Source: Candidatus Mediterraneibacter stercorigallinarum (GTDB lineage: Bacteria > Bacillota > Clostridia > Lachnospirales > Lachnospiraceae). From it: a stretch of DNA of 5,978 bases. Location of the stretch: NCBI GenBank assembly GCA_019116185.1, contig DXCD01000244.1:1-5978 (forward strand). Direction: 5' to 3'. Under the pieces are notes generated by a model. The model was not told where the DNA came from. It saw only the letters and a list, made by a program, of their open reading frames with translations, and did not search any database. Each line of letters begins with the position of its first letter. The stretch's first letter is position 1. Positions 1-5,974 of this stretch are shown one piece after another. The position numbers and the translations under genes are program-made.

Positions 1-312
1 CCGATCCACACATCCCCATCCCCGAAAGGTTTTCGAAAAGGCGCTCTGCTGTTTTCTGGATTCATCCAATCGGAAGTCCCCGCCGCAAATGCAGGATTTC
101 AAAGGTGGGGTGAAAGGGGAACATTATCGAAAAACAGGGCTTCATTTCTGCCGGGAGTTCTGTCAATAAAGGGGATGGAATACTGAAGATTTGAAAAAAA
201 TCGATGTTGTTCCGGCTGGATTAAAGTTTAGGTTTGTCGGAAACGTTCCCTTTGGTCGCACTTTTAGAGTCCTGAATTTGTCTGCGGGGGGGACTGCCGG
301 CCGGATGAAAGT
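1..312. other. Intergenic region without a convincing gene
   Basis: I see no supportable gene here. One short open frame begins with TTG at 191 and runs to 382, but it has no good ribosome binding site and its 3' part lies inside the hairpin region described next. A run of seven G (286-292) and small palindromes such as TTTTCGAAAA (30-39) and CCGGCCGG (297-304) are present without any clear role. The neighbouring gene to the left is outside the window. Confidence 0.6.
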
Positions 313-363
313 AAAAAACCGCAGCCCTATTTCAAGAGCCTTTCGTGGCAGGCTGGGATGCGG
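313..363 (-). terminator. Candidate intrinsic terminator for the leftward sigma/anti-sigma operon
   Basis: Read on the minus strand, CCGCATCCC (363-355) can pair with GGGCTGCGG (327-319) with one mismatch in nine, and the second arm is followed at once by six T (318-313). The 27-nt loop contains a smaller AGCC/GGCT stem. A GC-rich stem plus a T-tract is the usual form of an intrinsic terminator, although this loop is long. It lies about 165 bp past the anti-sigma stop codon, so the transcript would carry a long 3' untranslated region containing repeat copy A. Confidence 0.5.
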
Positions 364-447
364 CGACGGTGACTTGGAGTAATCTGCCGTTTAGAATTTC
401 CCAGATTACGGAACCGGAACCAGAGCCACATTCCAGCCCGCCACGAA
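342..447. repeat. Nested inverted repeat (large hairpin) overlapping repeat copy A
   Basis: The outer arms are 342-360 (TTCGTGGCAGGCTGGGATG) and 429-447 (CATTCCAGCCCGCCACGAA); they are complementary at 17 of 19 positions, with one of the two differences able to form a G-U pair in RNA from either strand. Inside lies a perfect 8-bp stem, GTAATCTG (379-386) with CAGATTAC (402-409). The structure starts about 80 bp past the anti-sigma stop codon. Its left arm shares bases 355-360 with the candidate terminator, so the two folds exclude each other. Confidence 0.7.
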
Positions 448-513
448 TACGTCTTAAAATAACCTACGATTTTCGGACCTTATCCGCCTCGGCCGTCTCC
501 CCCACAAATCCAG
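397..513 (+). repeat. Dispersed repeat, copy A (partner of 5755-5872)
   Basis: A 59-bp core (397-455) matches the reverse complement of 5814-5872 at 49 of 59 positions without gaps, starting with 16 identical bases (TTTCCCAGATTACGGA) and ending with CGAATACGTCTT. Beyond the core the copies diverge, but both end in CAAATCCAG (505-513 here) at nearly the same distance, giving lengths of 117 and 118 bp. The element begins 12 bp past the anti-sigma stop codon and would be transcribed antisense to the orientation given here. The ten core differences fall on all three codon positions (3, 3 and 4), which argues against a coding role even though both copies keep a short open frame. Confidence 0.75.
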
Positions 514-525
514 TTCTTTCTCAAA

Positions 526-1986
526 TCACTCTGTTACTTTTACATATGGTTCTGTAACCAGGGTTCCATCCTCCAGCTGATACATGCCGCCGTCAAAGAA
601 AGCGAAATAAGCATTGTCAATGCAGTCTTCATCCACTATATACGCTAAGGTATATTCTGTTTCCTGTCCGCTGTTGATGCTGGTGGTATACCAAAAGTCT
701 TTATCATTTGTGACAGCTGGATTCTGCCAGATCGGACGACCGTAAGCTGTAAGGTTCTCGTAGTCTTCTGAGGCTGACTTATGCCCGCTGATCCTGCGAA
801 GCGCTCCGGTATTATCCTCTTGGATGAAGCTGATACTTGGTGCGGCAAATACAGCGTCGTTAGCGGAAGTGTTTTTGACTACCATTTTCAGGATAACAAA
901 TTTAGAATTTCCTGTTTCAATCTTATCTTCCTCACCATAGATCGATGCATATCTCTCATGAGGCTTAAGGCTGCCTTCCTTATTGAGAAGCGGCGCAAGA
1001 TCTTCATCGTAATTGACAGTGAAATATTGTTTCGGGAATTCTTCTTCCGGCAGGGTATCAGTGATCCGGATATCTTGTACCTGATATTGGTAACCAATAG
1101 GATATCCACCTTGACATTCAAGTACATCTCCCACTTTATATATGGACACTTCCGGGACCTCCAGATTAAATTTCGTCTGCTCTTGCTTTTCTATAATCCC
1201 GTCACGCAAAGCAGCCAGCTCATCATCGCTCGGATATGGAACAGTTTCGTCTAATACCTGGATATCCAGCCCCTGGGCAATCTTATAGATTTCCTCCAAT
1301 GGCAGATCTCCATCCATTTCAAAAATCTGTATCAGATAGCCATACTCTGAGTTAAACAGATTCAGCGTACGATGTGTCTCTTTTTCATCTGTATACGAGT
1401 CGTAAACGTTATTACGATCAATAAGGCTTGTCTGTATTCCCGGAATCTGGAGCTGGGCCGAAAGGTCCTCATCCAGTTCATCCCGGCTGAAATCGCTGAG
1501 CAGCATCCCATTTGTCTTCTGCATCTGATAGAGTTTTGCAGCATTATAACTGACAATTGTAATCCCCCCATCTGTAGCGTCATTATGCCATTTATGCTGA
1601 TAGGGACCAGTTTCATGATATACATAACCTTCCGGCATATAGGTAGGAGTTACACTGATTTTGTGTGCCTCCCGCGTCTCTTTTGCCACGTAAAGTTCAT
1701 AATTGATACCATTCTCTGTTTCTACTACTTCTGTGCTGAGCAGATTAACAGTAGCAACCACAGTGACACCAAGCCCCGCGGTCAGGACTGCAGCCGCCGC
1801 GACTGCTGCCCATACTTTTCTCTTCTTCCTGTGGACAATGCGGCGTCTGGTGCTTTGCCAGCCGGTATTTTTGATGAGACCGAGTTCCCGGTAAGTTTCT
1901 TGTATTCTTAGGTCCACGCTTTCCGGGATCTGGGCATCACTCTTTAAAATGCGTTCTACGTCCTGCTGTGAATATTCTTTTTTCAT
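526..1986 (-). CDS. Membrane-anchored anti-sigma factor with large extracellular region (DUF4367-like)
   Basis: Probable anti-sigma factor that binds the upstream-encoded ECF sigma factor on the cytoplasmic side and senses an envelope signal outside; the role is inferred from position and architecture. The 486-residue protein has a basic cytoplasmic head (1-57, ending HRKKRK), one membrane segment (about 58-83, Ala/Val-rich) and a long outer region. Residues about 105-240 resemble the DUF4367 domain often found in clostridial anti-sigma proteins (YMPEGYVYHE near 117-125). Residues about 275-486 form a second, beta-rich module with an Ig-like stretch (FVILKMVVKNTS at 363-374) that resembles DUF5027/DUF4352-type domains. 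No HxxxCxxC zinc motif is visible in the head. The ATG at 1986 is chosen because AAAGGAGG lies 10 bp upstream; the same frame stays open upstream into the sigma gene without a site of similar quality. It lies 19 bp after the sigma stop codon, in the same operon. Family assignment is moderate; ligand unknown. Confidence 0.82.
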   Translation of the reverse strand: MKKEYSQQDVERILKSDAQIPESVDLRIQETYRELGLIKNTGWQSTRRRIVHRKKRKVWAAVAAAAVLTAGLGVTVVATVNLLSTEVVETENGINYELYVAKETREAHKISVTPTYMPEGYVYHETGPYQHKWHNDATDGGITIVSYNAAKLYQMQKTNGMLLSDFSRDELDEDLSAQLQIPGIQTSLIDRNNVYDSYTDEKETHRTLNLFNSEYGYLIQIFEMDGDLPLEEIYKIAQGLDIQVLDETVPYPSDDELAALRDGIIEKQEQTKFNLEVPEVSIYKVGDVLECQGGYPIGYQYQVQDIRITDTLPEEEFPKQYFTVNYDEDLAPLLNKEGSLKPHERYASIYGEEDKIETGNSKFVILKMVVKNTSANDAVFAAPSISFIQEDNTGALRRISGHKSASEDYENLTAYGRPIWQNPAVTNDKDFWYTTSINSGQETEYTLAYIVDEDCIDNAYFAFFDGGMYQLEDGTLVTEPYVKVTE

Positions 1987-1996
1987 AAAATAGCGT

Positions 1997-2004
1997 CCTC
2001 CTTT
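1997..2004 (-). promoter_or_regulatory. Ribosome binding site of the anti-sigma gene
   Basis: AAAGGAGG on the minus strand lies in the 19-bp gap after the sigma stop codon, 10 bp before the ATG at 1986. It decides this start over the longer open frame, which reaches back to 2100 inside the sigma gene. Confidence 0.8.
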
Positions 2005-2005
2005 C

Positions 2006-2548
2006 TTACTCAGTGGCTGCATTCTGCGCGATCCATATCTGGCGGAATTTTTCCCTGCCCCGCGCCAGCCTTGATTTGACGGTATTTTCTTCCATTTCAA
2101 GAAGCTGTGCGATCTCTGTGACTTTGAAGCCCTCCCCGTAATAAAGGAGAAGAATCGTCCGGTACTTCTCGTCGAGACAGCGCATCAGTTCTTCAAATTC
2201 ACAGTTTGTCAGTTCCATACATATCTCTCCCCGCTCCGGGAAGAATTCAACAGGTCTTTCTCTTTGGTTCTTTCTGATCATGTCAATGCATTTATTGATA
2301 AGGATGCGGATGAGCCAAGTCCGAAAATACTTTGTCTGCTTAAGCCGTGCAATCGACCGGTATGCTGTCTCTATCGTATCCTGCATGGCGTCGGCAATAT
2401 CCTCTTCACCGGAGAAATAGCTCCTCGCCACTTTGTACATGCTTTGTTTATTGAGCTCAATCAGCTCGATAAATGCGTGTGAATCTCCCTGCTGTGCTTT
2501 GCGTACCAGGTATTCCAGACTGATCCCCTCCTTTCTCTGCCTGTTCAT
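2006..2548 (-). CDS. ECF-type RNA polymerase sigma factor (SigV-like)
   Basis: Directs RNA polymerase to a small stress or envelope regulon and is expected to be held inactive by the membrane protein encoded just downstream. At 180 residues it has the usual ECF length. Region 2 spans about residues 24-92: DIADAMQDTIETAY (50-63) is the core-binding part and KYFRTWLIRILINKCID (73-89) the -10-recognition part. Region 4 spans about 117-172, with the helix-turn-helix running from GFKVTEIAQLLEM to TVKSRLARGREK. Overall it resembles the SigV-like group common in Clostridia. The ATG at 2548 follows GAGGAGG at 9 bp. An in-frame CTG (LEYLV, residue 11) lies just after a second AAAGGAGG and would match the typical N-terminus of this family, so a shorter form is possible. 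Tandem sigmaA-type and ECF-type promoters upstream suggest basal expression plus autoregulation. Confidence 0.93.
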   Translation of the reverse strand: MNRQRKEGISLEYLVRKAQQGDSHAFIELIELNKQSMYKVARSYFSGEEDIADAMQDTIETAYRSIARLKQTKYFRTWLIRILINKCIDMIRKNQRERPVEFFPERGEICMELTNCEFEELMRCLDEKYRTILLLYYGEGFKVTEIAQLLEMEENTVKSRLARGREKFRQIWIAQNAATE

Positions 2549-2557
2549 ATCCCCTTT

Positions 2558-2564
2558 CCTCCTC
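2558..2564 (-). promoter_or_regulatory. Ribosome binding site of the sigma factor gene
   Basis: GAGGAGG on the minus strand lies 9 bp before the ATG at 2548. A second purine-rich site, AAAGGAGG, lies inside the first codons before an in-frame CTG, so initiation may not be limited to one point. Confidence 0.7.
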
Positions 2565-2590
2565 TCTTCTGCTGATCACCGGCACCCACC

Positions 2591-2606
2591 GCGGCAGGCC
2601 TGCCGC
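2591..2606. repeat. Perfect 16-bp GC-rich palindrome in the sigma leader
   Basis: GCGGCAGGCCTGCCGC is identical to its reverse complement. It lies within the predicted 5' untranslated region of the sigma gene, about 43 bp before the start codon. It could form a short hairpin in the leader mRNA (6-bp stem, 4-nt loop) or serve as a dimeric protein's operator. No T-tract follows, so it is not a standard terminator. Confidence 0.5.
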
Positions 2607-2669
2607 CGATTCTTCCGAGCAGTGTCTGCCGGCGCAGAATGAACGTTTACCATCTGTTTTCATCTATTA

Positions 2670-2697
2670 GACGTAAGCAAGATTGCAAAAAGTTTCA
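2670..2697 (-). promoter_or_regulatory. Candidate ECF (autoregulatory) promoter of the sigma operon
   Basis: On the minus strand TGAAAC (2697-2692), followed by a T-run, is separated by 18 bp from CGTC (2673-2670), itself followed by TAAT. The TGAAAC and CGTC boxes match those of Bacillus SigW/SigM/SigV-type ECF factors. The spacer is a base or two longer than usual. Its place upstream of an ECF sigma gene fits autoregulation, which is common in this family. Confidence 0.6.
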
Positions 2698-2710
2698 TTT
2701 TGTAAGATTT

Positions 2711-2739
2711 ATTTTAAAAATTCTTTTCACCCTTGTAAA
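2711..2739 (-). promoter_or_regulatory. Candidate sigmaA promoter of the sigma operon
   Basis: On the minus strand TTTACA (2739-2734) and TAAAAT (2716-2711) are 17 bp apart, one mismatch each from TTGACA and TATAAT. It sits directly upstream of the ECF-type promoter, so the operon would have a housekeeping promoter followed by an inducible one. Confidence 0.6.
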
Positions 2740-2771
2740 TCGGAAAATACCGCCCTCATTCAAAACGCATC

Positions 2772-2800
2772 TGGATATTCCCATTCTGCTCTGGTAAAAT
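2772..2800 (+). promoter_or_regulatory. Candidate sigmaA promoter of the sensory hydrogenase operon
   Basis: TGGATA (2772-2777) and TAAAAT (2795-2800) are 17 bp apart, and a TG at 2792-2793 gives an extended -10. A start near 2807 would leave a leader of about 43 nt before the hydrogenase ATG. Its -35 is 32 bp from the -35 of the leftward sigmaA-type promoter, so the two lie back to back and could affect each other. Confidence 0.6.
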
Positions 2801-2834
2801 AATTTTTAAAGAGAAACGATAAAAAATGAAAAAT

Positions 2835-2841
2835 AAGGAGG
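2835..2841 (+). promoter_or_regulatory. Ribosome binding site that fixes the hydrogenase start
   Basis: AAGGAGG with an 8-bp gap to the ATG at 2850. An earlier in-frame ATG at 2826 lies upstream of this site and has no binding site of its own. A GTG at 2847 is in frame but poorly supported, because the ATG follows directly. Confidence 0.85.
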
Positions 2842-2849
2842 ATTTCGTG

Positions 2850-4559
2850 ATGAAAGTCATTGACTTTAAAGATGCAAAATGCCGCCACTGTTATAAATGC
2901 GTGCGCAACTGTGCGGTCAAAGCGATCTCCGTCAAAGATGAGCAGGCCAGGATCATGGTTGACCACTGTATCAACTGTGGCCGCTGTCTGGAAGTCTGTC
3001 CCCAGAATGCGAAGACATTTGCAAGCGACATGGAGCGTGTGAAGGGCTATCTGCGTCAGGGATTCAAGACGGTCATATCGATCGCTCCGTCCTATGCGGG
3101 CGTGCTGGAGTTCGACACTCCGGGCCAGGTAGTGGATGCTCTCCAGAGACTGGGATTCTGGGAAGTGCGCGAGACGGCGGAAGGCGCGGCGCTGGTGACA
3201 AACGAATATAAAAAACTAGTGCGGGAGAATAAAATGCCGAATATCATCACCACCTGCTGCCCCAGCGTGAACGACCTGATCGAGAAATATTATCCGGACT
3301 GCGCAAAGCTGATGGCGCCTGTTGTTTCCCCGATGGTAGCGCACGGACGGTATATCAAGAAAATTTACGGGCCGGATGTAAAGGTCGTGTTCCTGGGCCC
3401 GTGCATTGCAAAGAAGCAGGAAGCAATCGGAGACGACAGGGTGTTCGGAGCGGTGGATGCGATCCTGACATTTGAAGAGCTGGCCGACTGGTTTCATGAA
3501 GAGGGGATCGACCTGCACGCATGCGAGGATAAGCCCATGGGCAACCCGGATCCCAAGATCAACCGGCTCTATCCGGTCAGCGGCGGCGTGATCCAGTCTG
3601 TTATCACAGAAGAAGAGGCAGACGGCTACCACAAGGTATTCGTAGACGGCCTTGAAAACTGTATGGAGATGCTGGAATGCCTTCAGAAAGGGGAGCTGGA
3701 CCACTGCTTTATCGAAGCAAATGTTTGCGAAGGCGGCTGCGCCAAGGGTCCGGCGTCTGCACATTGGAATACTTCTTATGTAAAGACAAAAGTAAAGATC
3801 GAAAACGTGGTGTCTTACAAAGCGGCGAGAGATCTGCCGGACATGAGCACAGAAGAGCTGGCAAAAGAGTTCGGCGACCACAGCCTGTCCGATATCATGC
3901 CGTCAGAGGAACAGATCCGGCGCATTCTGCGTTCCACAGGGAAATATTCTGTGGAAGACGAATTGAACTGCGGGGCATGCGGGTATTCCACATGCAGGGA
4001 GAAGGCGATCGCTGTATTCCAGGGCAAAGCAGAACTGTCAATGTGCATGCCCTACGCTCTGGCTCAGGCGGAGTCCATGTCCAATGTGGTAATGGATGTT
4101 ACGCCCAACATGATTTTTGTGATCGGAAATGATATGCGGATACTGGACTGCAACAGGAAAGGCCAGGAACTTCTCGGCGTGGGTCATGAAGAAGCGGTCC
4201 AGAGATACATATTTGAATTTATCGAGGCAGAAGATATTGAGAACGCACTCCTTACAAGAGAGCCCGTGCTTCACAAAAAGGTCCACCTGGAGAACGGCAG
4301 GATGGTGGCTGAAGAGACGATTGTCTATATTGAAAATCTGGATGCAGTGCTTGTCACTTACCAGGATGTGACGCGGGAAGAAAAGATAAAGGAACAGCAT
4401 TATAACCTGAAGGTAGAGACCGTGGAAATGGCGCAGAAAGTCATCGAGAAACAGATGATGGTAGCGCAGGAGATCGCCGGGCTTCTGGGTGAGACGACAG
4501 CTGAGACAAAAGTAACACTTACAAAACTCAGGGATTCCATCTTGAACGAGGAGGAGTGA
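2850..4559 (+). CDS. Sensory-type [FeFe]-hydrogenase-like protein with Fe-S and PAS domains
   Basis: Likely a cytoplasmic H2 or redox sensor rather than a metabolic hydrogenase (569 residues from this start). Domain order: two ferredoxin-type 4Fe-4S motifs (C11/C14/C17/C21 and C40/C43/C46/C50); an H-cluster domain of about 70-325 with L1 TTCCPS (C136, C137), L2 GPCIAKKQE (C185) and L3 EANVCEGGC (C293, C297); a CGACGYSTC module (C374, C377, C382, distal C399) of the PF04060 type; a PAS domain of about 411-508; and a helical, probably coiled-coil tail of about 509-545. All four H-cluster cysteine ligands are present, so the metal site may assemble, provided HydEFG maturases are encoded elsewhere. 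The two methionines near the cluster in CpI (M353, M497) align with G183 and N291. This architecture matches the putative sensory group C hydrogenases (HydS) of anaerobes. The downstream phosphatase is translationally coupled and is the likely output partner. Domain calls are firm; the sensory role is inferred from family and context. Confidence 0.92.
   Translation: MKVIDFKDAKCRHCYKCVRNCAVKAISVKDEQARIMVDHCINCGRCLEVCPQNAKTFASDMERVKGYLRQGFKTVISIAPSYAGVLEFDTPGQVVDALQRLGFWEVRETAEGAALVTNEYKKLVRENKMPNIITTCCPSVNDLIEKYYPDCAKLMAPVVSPMVAHGRYIKKIYGPDVKVVFLGPCIAKKQEAIGDDRVFGAVDAILTFEELADWFHEEGIDLHACEDKPMGNPDPKINRLYPVSGGVIQSVITEEEADGYHKVFVDGLENCMEMLECLQKGELDHCFIEANVCEGGCAKGPASAHWNTSYVKTKVKIENVVSYKAARDLPDMSTEELAKEFGDHSLSDIMPSEEQIRRILRSTGKYSVEDELNCGACGYSTCREKAIAVFQGKAELSMCMPYALAQAESMSNVVMDVTPNMIFVIGNDMRILDCNRKGQELLGVGHEEAVQRYIFEFIEAEDIENALLTREPVLHKKVHLENGRMVAEETIVYIENLDAVLVTYQDVTREEKIKEQHYNLKVETVEMAQKVIEKQMMVAQEIAGLLGETTAETKVTLTKLRDSILNEEE
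4549..4554 (+). promoter_or_regulatory. Ribosome binding site of the phosphatase gene, inside the hydrogenase end
   Basis: AGGAGG within the last codons of the hydrogenase gene, 7 bp before the ATG at 4562. A GTG at 4556 overlaps the hydrogenase stop codon (GTGA) and is in frame, but lies only one base past this site, so the ATG is preferred. The arrangement suggests translational coupling. Confidence 0.8.
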
Positions 4560-4561
4560 TT

Positions 4562-5737
4562 ATGAGTGTAAGTATAGACGTGGCATGGAAAAGCCTGAAT
4601 AAACACCATGAAGAGCTCTGCGGTGATAAGGTGGAGATCCTTAAGACAAATGATTCTGATATCATGATCCTTGCCGACGGCATGGGAAGCGGAGTCAAGG
4701 CAAATATCCTTGCAACGCTGACATCAAAGATCCTGGGCACTATGCTTTATGAAGGCGCAACAATCGAATCCTGCGTGGAGACCATCGCAAAGACACTGCC
4801 CATCTGCAAGGTCAGAAAAGTCGCGTATGCTACATTTTCGATTCTCCAGATTTTTCACAGCGGAGAAGCATACCTGGCAGAGTTTGATAACCCGTCATGC
4901 GTCTTTATCCGGGATGGCAAAATTGTAAAATATCCTTATGAAATACGCGAGATCGAGGGCAAGAAGATCCATGAGTACCGTTTTCAGGTGAAGAAGAACG
5001 ACTGCTTTGTGCTGATGAGCGACGGAGTGATCTATGCCGGCGCCGGCTCCATACTGAACCTTCAGGGGTGGACCTGGGAGGCAATGGCAGAATACACCCT
5101 GAAATGCACGAAAAAAACAATGTCCGCTTCCCGGCTTGCCGTCATGCTGAGCCAGGCGTGCGATGAACTGTATGAAGAAAAACCCGGCGACGATACCACA
5201 GTCGCAGTGGCGCGGGTAATCGAGCGCAGGGTGGTGAACATCTTTACCGGCCCGCCGAAATCAAAAGATGACGATGAACGCCTGATGCATGAATTCATGC
5301 ACATGGAAGGGAAGAAAGTGGTGGCAGGCGGTACAAGCGCCAACATCGCTGCCCGTGTCCTCGGGCGCGAGATCGTGACCAAAATCGACAGCCGCAATCC
5401 CGACGTGCCGCCCACGGCAGCAATCGAAGGGATTGACCTTGTAACCGAAGGCGTGCTGACACTCGGAAAATGCTTAAAGCTTCTCAAAAAATATGTAAAT
5501 GATGAATTCGATCCGGAATTCTTTGATGAGCTGGACGCTGACAACGGCGCCTCACGGCTGGCAAAGCTTCTGATCGAAGAGTGCACGGAACTGAATCTCT
5601 TCGTCGGCATGGCAGTAAATGATGCACATCTGGAGTCCGAACTGAACTTTGACCTGAGCATGCGCCAGAACCTCGTCGAACAGCTGATCGCCACAGCACA
5701 AAAAATGGGGCGGAACGTAACCGTAAAATATTACTAG
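4562..5737 (+). CDS. SpoIIE-type (PP2C-like) serine/threonine phosphatase with unassigned C-terminal domain
   Basis: Metal-dependent protein phosphatase expected to dephosphorylate Ser/Thr on a partner protein in the cytoplasm; the substrate is unknown. The 391-residue protein carries the PP2C/SpoIIE metal-site motifs: ADGMGSG (38-44), MSDG (152-155) and GDDTT (209-213), all with their aspartates intact. There is no transmembrane segment and no receiver or PAS domain, so sensing is probably done by the PAS-containing hydrogenase encoded just before it, with only 2 bp between stop and start. Residues about 221-391 form an extra domain that I do not recognise. It has a Gly/Ser-rich GGTSANIAARVLGRE stretch (256-270) and a mostly helical, acidic second half. 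SpoIIE-like phosphatases commonly act on anti-sigma-factor antagonists, but no such target is encoded in the window. Phosphatase call firm; signal flow inferred. Confidence 0.9.
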   Translation: MSVSIDVAWKSLNKHHEELCGDKVEILKTNDSDIMILADGMGSGVKANILATLTSKILGTMLYEGATIESCVETIAKTLPICKVRKVAYATFSILQIFHSGEAYLAEFDNPSCVFIRDGKIVKYPYEIREIEGKKIHEYRFQVKKNDCFVLMSDGVIYAGAGSILNLQGWTWEAMAEYTLKCTKKTMSASRLAVMLSQACDELYEEKPGDDTTVAVARVIERRVVNIFTGPPKSKDDDERLMHEFMHMEGKKVVAGGTSANIAARVLGREIVTKIDSRNPDVPPTAAIEGIDLVTEGVLTLGKCLKLLKKYVNDEFDPEFFDELDADNGASRLAKLLIEECTELNLFVGMAVNDAHLESELNFDLSMRQNLVEQLIATAQKMGRNVTVKYY

Positions 5738-5762
5738 AAATCCGGACTGTCAATCTGGATTT
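5738..5762 (+). repeat. Short hairpin directly after the phosphatase stop codon
   Basis: AAATCCGGA (5738-5746) pairs with TCTGGATTT (5754-5762) across a 7-nt loop, with one G-U pair. The base after it is G and no T-tract follows, so as a terminator it is weak. Its right arm is the conserved CTGGATTT end of repeat copy B. Copy A has no matching left arm, so the hairpin is not a shared trait of the repeat. Confidence 0.45.
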
Positions 5763-5872
5763 GCCGGGGACCCTTTGCTGGAGTAAATCATTCGGAAACA
5801 GCGGGGGTTTTCCAAGACGTATTCGCAGAGGGCGGATGTGTGGCTTTGGTTCCTGATCCGTAATCTGGGAAA
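5755..5872 (-). repeat. Dispersed repeat, copy B (inverted partner of 397-513)
   Basis: On the plus strand it begins with CTGGATTTG (5755-5763), passes through AAGACGTATTCG (5814-5825) and ends with TCCGTAATCTGGGAAA (5857-5872), the same ordered blocks as the reverse complement of copy A. The core 5814-5872 matches copy A at 49 of 59 positions; the middle part is divergent apart from short blocks such as GGGGA. It starts 17 bp past the phosphatase stop codon, so it lies in the 3' untranslated part of the sensor operon in the same transcriptional orientation as copy A has after the anti-sigma gene. Confidence 0.75.
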
Positions 5873-5878
5873 GTCTAG

Positions 5879-5974
5879 AAAGGCAGGAAGCACGGCTAAA
5901 AACAATTGAACAGTGGACGATTCGGCTCCGCCTCAGGCATCCACTGTTCAATTAACGCCGTACTCCCTGCCTTT
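5879..5974. repeat. Composite palindrome at the right edge of the window
   Basis: Two nested inverted repeats share one centre. The inner arms are a perfect 14-bp pair, AATTGAACAGTGGA (5904-5917) and its complement at 5940-5953, around a 22-nt loop. The outer arms, 5879-5896 and 5957-5974, are complementary at 16 of 18 positions. No T-tract follows the inner stem, so it is not a clear intrinsic terminator; it may stop transcription, protect the mRNA 3' end or be part of a small mobile repeat. The structure reaches the window end and may continue beyond it. Confidence 0.7.

Noticed and set aside
191..557. Short plus-strand open frames (191-382 and 345-557) as small genes
   Set aside because: There is no adequate ribosome binding site, they overlap the hairpin, repeat A and the end of the anti-sigma gene. 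The peptide similarity to a minus-strand frame in 5484-5951 is explained by the DNA repeat, whose differences show no third-position bias.
1987..2100. Upstream extension of the anti-sigma protein by 38 residues
   Set aside because: The extension overlaps the sigma gene and lacks a ribosome binding site as good as the AAAGGAGG before the ATG at 1986.
2741..2752. CGG-N6-CCG dyad between the divergent promoters as an operator
   Set aside because: The arms are only 3 bp long, which is expected by chance.
3216..3881. Minus-strand open frame of 221 codons opposite the hydrogenase gene
   Set aside because: It is a shadow of the hydrogenase frame, with no domain pattern and an atypical composition.
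5484..5951. Minus-strand open frame of 155 codons as a gene
   Set aside because: It runs antisense through the phosphatase gene and then through repeat B. Its only recognisable peptide stretch comes from the repeat, and the phosphatase frame is clearly the coding one.
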